This document shows positions 58,801-64,000 of a DNA stretch of 64,000 bases, piece by piece (position 1 is the first letter of the stretch; the number at the start of each line of letters is the position of its first letter). Origin of the DNA: Fulvia fulva (lineage: Eukaryota > Ascomycota > Dothideomycetes > Mycosphaerellales > Mycosphaerellaceae). The stretch covers positions 1,612,001 to 1,676,000 of the forward strand of contig NC_063022.1 of the NCBI RefSeq assembly GCF_020509005.1, in the 5' to 3' direction. The notes beneath the pieces are model-generated. The model was not told where the DNA came from. It searched no databases and saw nothing but the letters and a program-made list of their open reading frames with translations. The position numbers and the translations under genes were made by a program.

Positions 58801-59680
58801 GGATGTCTAATATATTATAGTATTAGCTTATATCTTATCTCGCTCGGTTGCTATATTCTATCGGTCTTTAAAGACGACATTATATTCTTCTTAGAGCTTT
58901 GCGAGTTTAGTATCGACTTAATCGCGTTCCTCGCAATAGCGTCGTACCTAGGCTCGAGAGTAGGTAAGTATAACCTTCTAGTAGGCGTACCTATCTATAG
59001 TGCTCTTAATTTTAAGATATATAGTATTAGGCCGTAAGGTAACTACTCTCTTAAATACTTCGGTATCGGCGATCTTATAGTTTATTAGATCGTACTCGAA
59101 GTCTATATCGTTAAAGTCGATCTAGTTTATACGAGGAGGCGCTATACTATCGATAAACTATATAAAGTCGATACGTTTACTATCGTCTTCGTAAGACGAG
59201 AGACGAGTATCTTCGATATCTAGTCGTACTAGCTTTTTGCCTTCTACCCTACTACCCTCGTATCGTATTAAAGACTAAGGCGTATTATTAGTTATAGGAA
59301 TTTGTGAATCGGGTGTATATAGATAAGAGAGAGTAGACCTGTCTATTATATTTCCTTACTTATACTATATCCTACTTACGCGGTCCGGATATATACTATC
59401 GCTAAGGATCGAGTTGAGCTAGTTCTAAAGTTCTAGGTTCTAAGGGTCTCCGGTTAGTAACTCGGCTAAGATAGAGGGCGTACGATATAGGTGTTACTAT
59501 CGCTAAATAGTAGCGCTAGGTCGTATACTTAAAGGTCGTAGGGGAGGGCGTCGAGAGGCCTCGTCGGCGTTCTCTATTATCGCGAATTAATCGTACGGTC
59601 TAGTACTATCGTACTATCTCGGGCGGGCTCGGTATCGTACGTAGAGGTTAGCTCTCTACCCGTAGGTAGGCGTTACTAAC

Positions 59681-59879
59681 TATTACGGGCGAGAGTACTA
59701 TAATAAGGTCGGGCAAAGATATATATAGTTACGCGAGCTATCTAAGAGAGCGTAAGAGGCGCGAGAAGATAAAGTAGCGTAAATCGAGCTAGCGGGTACT
59801 AGCGGCCGCTAGCGCGCGGGCCTACGGCCGACGATACTATATTACGAGGTAGTTCGTAGAAAAGGGCTATCTCGTAATA
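59681..59879 (-). repeat. LTR of gypsy F (right)
   Basis: 199 bp partner of 52611-52809, followed by the duplicated GTAGC. Confidence 0.9.
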
Positions 59880-60176
59880 GTAGCCGACTTTTACTATAAC
59901 TACCTAAGAGCGACTAAGCCACCTAGTTTTTAACTACCTATAGACTAGATACTAAATAAGAATACTATAGGTATACGTATAGCGTACTAACTAGTATAAG
60001 TAGCGATAGCTCTAATACCGGTCGACCGAGGCCTCCGGGCTTATAAGAAAGAGAGCGATATATATAGTCTAATAGATAATAAGGTTTTTACGAAGGTAAT
60101 AGGAGATATAATAGATACGAAAGATATAAGAGGAGAGGAGAGTACTCCGGAGCGTACTCTAAGAGGGGGGGGGTAG
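59880..60176 (+). mobile_element. gypsy E, pol C-terminus and polypurine tract (third piece)
   Basis: Resumes after gypsy F with the duplicated GTAGC. Mostly open coding remnant (SLIDNKVFTKVIGDIIDTKD region) ending at a G9 polypurine tract (about 60165-60173) directly before the LTR. Confidence 0.8.
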
Positions 60177-60326
60177 TATTACCGTACCGGCGAATATTTA
60201 CTTAAACCCGCGGGCACGTAGCTAGACCTTACGCCCGCTAACTAATCCGACTAGCGGCTTAGCGCCCGTATATAACTCTCGCGCCCTCCGCGCCTCCCTT
60301 AGATAGAATATCTATTCGACTTATAC
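60177..60326 (+). repeat. 3' LTR of gypsy E, truncated by gypsy C
   Basis: Starts TATTACCGTACC after the polypurine tract; contains CCCGTATATAACTC (TATA-like). It is cut at 60326 where the gypsy C LTR begins. Its last bases TATAC (60322-60326) are the apparent target-site copy of gypsy C. Confidence 0.6.
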
Positions 60327-60510
60327 TATAAGGGCGCGCGTACTATAGGGTCCGAACGAGATAGTTATTGTTCTACGAAGCTACGAAAGAGGAGCGCGAG
60401 GCGCGACGAAGTTATAAAGCAAAGCTAAGCCGCGCTAACCTAATACGGAAGGTCCGCGGTTCAGCCGGGCCGACGTAGCTATAGTAAGGGGTTACGGGCT
60501 ACCCGTAATA
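60327..60510 (-). repeat. LTR of gypsy C
   Basis: 184 bp, TATAAGGGCG...CCCGTAATA, followed by the pyrimidine tract that is the polypurine tract on minus. Confidence 0.9.
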
Positions 60511-63284
60511 GTACCCCCCCTCCTAAAACACGCCTTAGCCCTCTAAGCGTTATATACCTTATAAGGCCACTTGCCTATCGAGCTCTATAATCGCGCGAAC
60601 GCCTAATTATCCTCTAGTACCCTATCGTCATCCGATAACATCGTATTCGCTCTATTAAGACTATCCTCGACCGGCTTTCTTCGAGAAACATGTTGTCTAG
60701 TTAGCTAGCTTGCCCTAGATCTAAGTCTGTCTTCGGCTAGTACTCGCGTATAATCCTTATGACCAAAGTTAGGTATTATTATAGGCTCTATAGGCTCTAC
60801 TCGAGTATCGAATATATATAGAGTAGATTCTATTAGAGGTAAGGCTCGAGGCGACTTATTCGTGACGGTGTCTTTCGGAATGACCCTGATCGAGTTGAGC
60901 CCGAGCATCTTAGTAGCTAGTAGGCACTAGTTAGATAGAGCTACAAAGCCTATAGGCGTAGATAACTCCGGCCGGTTATAGTAAAAGTCTATAATAGCGG
61001 CGGCTACGTGTTTAAGTATGTCCTCTATAGGTCACTAGGTCTTACTATCCTCCTCGTTCTAATATCTAGCCTATTTCACCTTATACTATATATCTACCTT
61101 ACGCTTATGCCCCTTCTTTACCTTGCCTACCCGCTTACGGGTATATATATTAAGGATCTTTTCTACCTCGTATATATACGTAGGTACTACTACTATATCG
61201 GCTACTATATTAGCCTCGGTAGTATTAGGTTCGATAGTTATCGGTAGTAGCGGCGCTAGATACTGCCCTTCAAGTAGTAGGAAATCGGGGTGGTCGGCTC
61301 GTTATAGTAGTCAGGTATAGAAGTAGTTATTAAGTCCTACTAGAGCGTCTAATAGTTTTAGTCGATAAGAGAGTCTAGCCGGTATGACTTCCGTGATCTA
61401 GTAAGGGCCGGCATATCTCCTATCTAGCTTCTTAGATAGTCGAGTCGTACGGATGTTCTTAGTACTAAGATATACCTAATTACCTACCTTATAGTCTAGA
61501 GGAATGCTTTGGTAGCGGTTTGCTACTTCTACTTAGAAAGCTTATAGCATTTATATATTCTCTTAAAGGTGCTTATAAAGCTCGCAAATTCGACGTATAA
61601 AGGTTTCTACTAATCGCGTATCTAGTCGCTAGAGAGTAGTTAGTCCTCCCTCCTTTCTAGCGTTCAGGTCAACTCGCTCTATAAACTTAGGGTTGTAGCC
61701 TAAGGTAGCGTAGAACGGCGACACACTAGTAGTCTTAGATAGGTAATTATTGATCTTAAACTAAGTAAGGCATAGCCATTCTGTCTAGTCGTCCTATACC
61801 TTATTAGTAAATATACGATGATACTGTTCTATCGCCTAGTTAGTACGTTCTAACTGTCTATTAGTTTCTAGGTAATACGAAGAACTTAGCTTACGATTTG
61901 TACGGAGTATCTTATAGAGTTTCTTCTAGAAGGTAGCAACCTACTACTTACTACGGTCTAATATAATAGTGTTAGGAAACCCGCGCCGACAGAATATATA
62001 TTTAAGGAAAAGCCTTGCCGCATTCTATACTATTATCGCGCTAATAGGGATCAGCTCGACTTTCTTAGTAAGCCTATTAGTAACGGTCATAATGTTGTTA
62101 TAGACTATGCCGTTAAGAGTACTATCTAGGAGTCCGATAACGAAGTCGACTATAATGTGTTTCTAAGGCCGATCTAGAACAGGAAGTGGCTATAGTAATC
62201 CTAGTAGCTAGGAGTATAGAGATTTTGTTATATAGTAGGTACGGCAATTCGCGATGTATCTACGTACGGATCTCGCTAATCTAGGCTAGTAGAATTCACG
62301 TACTACGAGTTTATAAGTACGAGCTCGTCCTAGATAGCCTACTACTAGAGCGTTATAGTTTATCTTAATTATCCTAGTCTATAAGGCTTAGTCATTTAGT
62401 ACCTATAAGCTCTAGCCGTTGTATTGATTTCGAATATATAGTAGGTCGCTATCTACTTTATAGTATGCTAGGTAAATCTTCGCTCTCTATAGGAGTATAG
62501 GAGTGCGGTCTTTCTATAGGTCCTTAATCGCGGTCGTAAGCTCGTTATCGGTTACGTACGCCGTCGATATTCGATACTCGAGTTCGGCTTCCCGCTAACT
62601 TTTACGCGTCGCCGGTTGTTTAGTAGGCGCATCTCGTTCTATAGGCATAAACTCTTTAGCTTTAGGGTTTAGCTATACTAGTTCCTCTTCTTCCGGCGCA
62701 TCTTCTACTATTACCTATAGTAAGGCGATCTTAAGGAATCGCTTAGGAGGTAGTAATGTCTTATGCTAATACTAGTTCCGAGGGTCGTCTACCCCCTACG
62801 GAAGGTCCTAGCTACGTCTCGTTAGGCTGTCTAGCTTTGTACCTTAAATTCCTAGACGGTATATTATCTTAAAGTTGAACTATAATAAGAACTTAGCCTA
62901 ACGCGCTTATCGCCGATTTAGCTACTTTGTCTTTATAAAGTATTCTAGTTTCTTATAGTCGGTATAAATCTTGACTAGCTATAAGTCCTTATTATCTACC
63001 TCGTAGGCAAGCTCGGGTCTCTATTCCTTAGAAGCCTTGATAATAGCTAACAGTTCCTTATTATAGATTTTATAATTACACTCCTATAGACTCAACTTCT
63101 TCGAGTAGAAGGCTATAGGATGTAGTATACTATTCTCGTTATACTACGAAAGCACGCCGGCGTTTCTAAAATCTAAAGAATCTGTCTCTACTACTATTTC
63201 CCCACCTAGTACGTAATGTACGAGTATGCCGGCTTTGCTAAACGTAGCTTTCAAATTGTTAAAGGCTCGTTAGCAATCTAGTGA

Positions 63285-63298
63285 CTATTAAATCCTTC
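63285..63298 (+). other. LINE-2 target site (14 bp), partner of 33121-33134
   Basis: CTATTAAATCCTTC directly before the LINE 5' end TGGTCGACG. Its reverse complement flanks the 3' end of LINE-1 at 33121-33134. Confidence 0.75.
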
Positions 63299-64000
63299 TG
63301 GTCGACGACGAGAATCACCTGTACGTGGTGTCGGCTACGAACCTCTCGTCTAGCTACGAGAGAGCCAAGTATTCTCACGCTGGAGCGTCGTGGGCGCGAC
63401 GGGCGCGTAGCGTAGGCGAAGCCGCGGCGAACAGAGGACTACTAGCAAACCGGGTATGAAAACCATCCGACGAGCGTGTACTCGTGTCGGGAGCGAGTCC
63501 CTCTTCTTTCTACGTGTAAGAAGGGCGCGGAACCGTGGCCTATACGCTCGACAGGACACCTCTGGTATGAGTGCAGAATTTTCACCTCCGGAGACCGCAA
63601 ACCGAGCGGGCTAAGCGACGAACATTGGACGAGCGGACTACAGAACAACAACTGAGCGGACTATGCAACGGCGTCGAGCGGACTACGAAACAATCTGGTG
63701 TTTGCCAGCGGGCAATGCGGTGGGTAGGTGGACACGCGACGAAGCCTATAAGGGCCTGTTAAACACCCGGTATAGGAACGAGGGTTTTGCCTAAGGCACT
63801 GCCTGTCCCGCTACACAACGCACCTAGTCTGACATAGTAGATTGCGACGAGGAAAAGACGATAGCCTAAGCAAGGAAAAGACGGCTGTTAGGACGGGAAA
63901 AAGACGTACAATGCAAGTGGATTAGTTCTGTGATCGGGGAGGATCGAGGGCAGGGTGATAAGGAACTTCATATTGGTTAGTAGGTGGAAACGCAAGGAGT
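63299..64000 (+). mobile_element. LINE-2: 5' region of a LINE-1-like element (cut by window end)
   Basis: 702 bp colinear with the 5' region of LINE-1 (37591 down to 36890), in opposite orientation. Scattered differences are mostly TG-to-TA and CA-to-TA here (for example CTGTAAG to CTATAAG and TATGGG to TATAGG), i.e. mild RIP on LINE-2 relative to LINE-1. Has the four GAGCGGRCTA units at 63604-63613, 63631-63640, 63654-63663 and 63676-63685. No coding sequence in the visible part. Confidence 0.85.

Larger units (their letters stand above)
52611..59879 (-). mobile_element. gypsy F: complete RIPed Ty3/gypsy element
   Basis: 7269 bp. LTRs 52611-52809 and 59681-59879 (199 bp each, TATTACGGGC...CTCGTAATA) with a 5-bp duplication GTAGC (52606-52610, 59880-59884). 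The polypurine tract is at 52811-52825 (minus). Minus-strand remnants: Gag toward 57500-59600, protease side near 57000, RT with a YLDN-type motif near 56010-56050, RNase H and integrase toward 53000. Saturated with TAG/TAA and lacking ATG, so no frame of 60 codons survives. Confidence 0.92.
60327..63298 (-). mobile_element. gypsy C: left half of the A-family gypsy
   Basis: LTR 60327-60510 (184 bp), then sequence colinear with 9311-12098 of element A: polypurine tract, integrase and RNase H side of pol. Near identical to A including many unmutated CA/TG sites, with private RIP differences in both copies (for example near 62025 versus 10830). It ends at 63298 at LINE-2, exactly at the element position where gypsy B begins, so B and C are complementary halves. 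Confidence 0.9.

Overview
The window looks like a transposon-rich chromosome segment from a filamentous ascomycete (Pezizomycotina-type fungus). The basis is a nested pile of Ty3/gypsy, Ty1/copia and Tad-like LINE retroelements. Most of them carry the signature of repeat-induced point mutation (RIP): C-to-T at CpA on either strand, so CAG/CAA/TGG become TAG/TAA and ATG becomes ATA, while CpG stays abundant. Long stretches therefore have no ATG-started reading frames although they are dense with recognisable, stop-riddled retroelement protein. I cannot name the species.

Layout. 1-3345: RIP-degraded LINE copy (minus). About 3900-8700: the only host-gene island, a divergent pair made of an intact thiamine-diphosphate (ThDP) enzyme gene (4536-6362, minus) and a broken sugar-porter MFS gene (6890-8490, plus). 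9127-16345: RIPed gypsy 'A' with two 184-bp LTRs. 16.3-28.9 kb: debris (dispersed repeat Z, LINE copy 2, copia-1, a terminal piece of a TIR element, lightly mutated copia-2, a copia-3 tail, an inverted Z copy). 28874-33134: right half of the same gypsy family in inverted orientation ('B'). 33135-37591: a young LINE ('LINE-1', minus) whose ORF2 is broken only by two TAG codons. 37592-60326: the nested core. Old gypsy E (plus) carries three insertions: gypsy D, a TIR element H that itself holds a full-length RIPed LINE ('LINE-3', 46463-51600), and gypsy F (52611-59879). D was in turn entered by an intact chromovirus G (38377-44673, minus). 60327-63298: left half of the A-family gypsy ('C'). 63299-64000: 5' end of a second LINE-1-like element ('LINE-2', plus), cut by the window edge.

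G is the only element that looks alive. It has visually identical 523-bp LTRs, a 5-bp TSD, intact gag and pol, no RIP, a TATA box, a PBS complementary to its own predicted RNA 5' end (Tf1-type self-priming), and a gag-pol junction that permits only a -1 shift inside a 16-nt overlap.

The most interesting structural signal is that TSDs and element halves do not match their present neighbours but do match across the window. The data fit two repeat-mediated inversions: one between A and B, one between LINE-1 and LINE-2 spanning about 37.6-63.3 kb. Assembly chimerism through the same repeats would give the same pattern and must be excluded first. I found no CRISPR array, no convincing tRNA or rRNA gene, and no biosynthetic cluster beyond the two-gene island.
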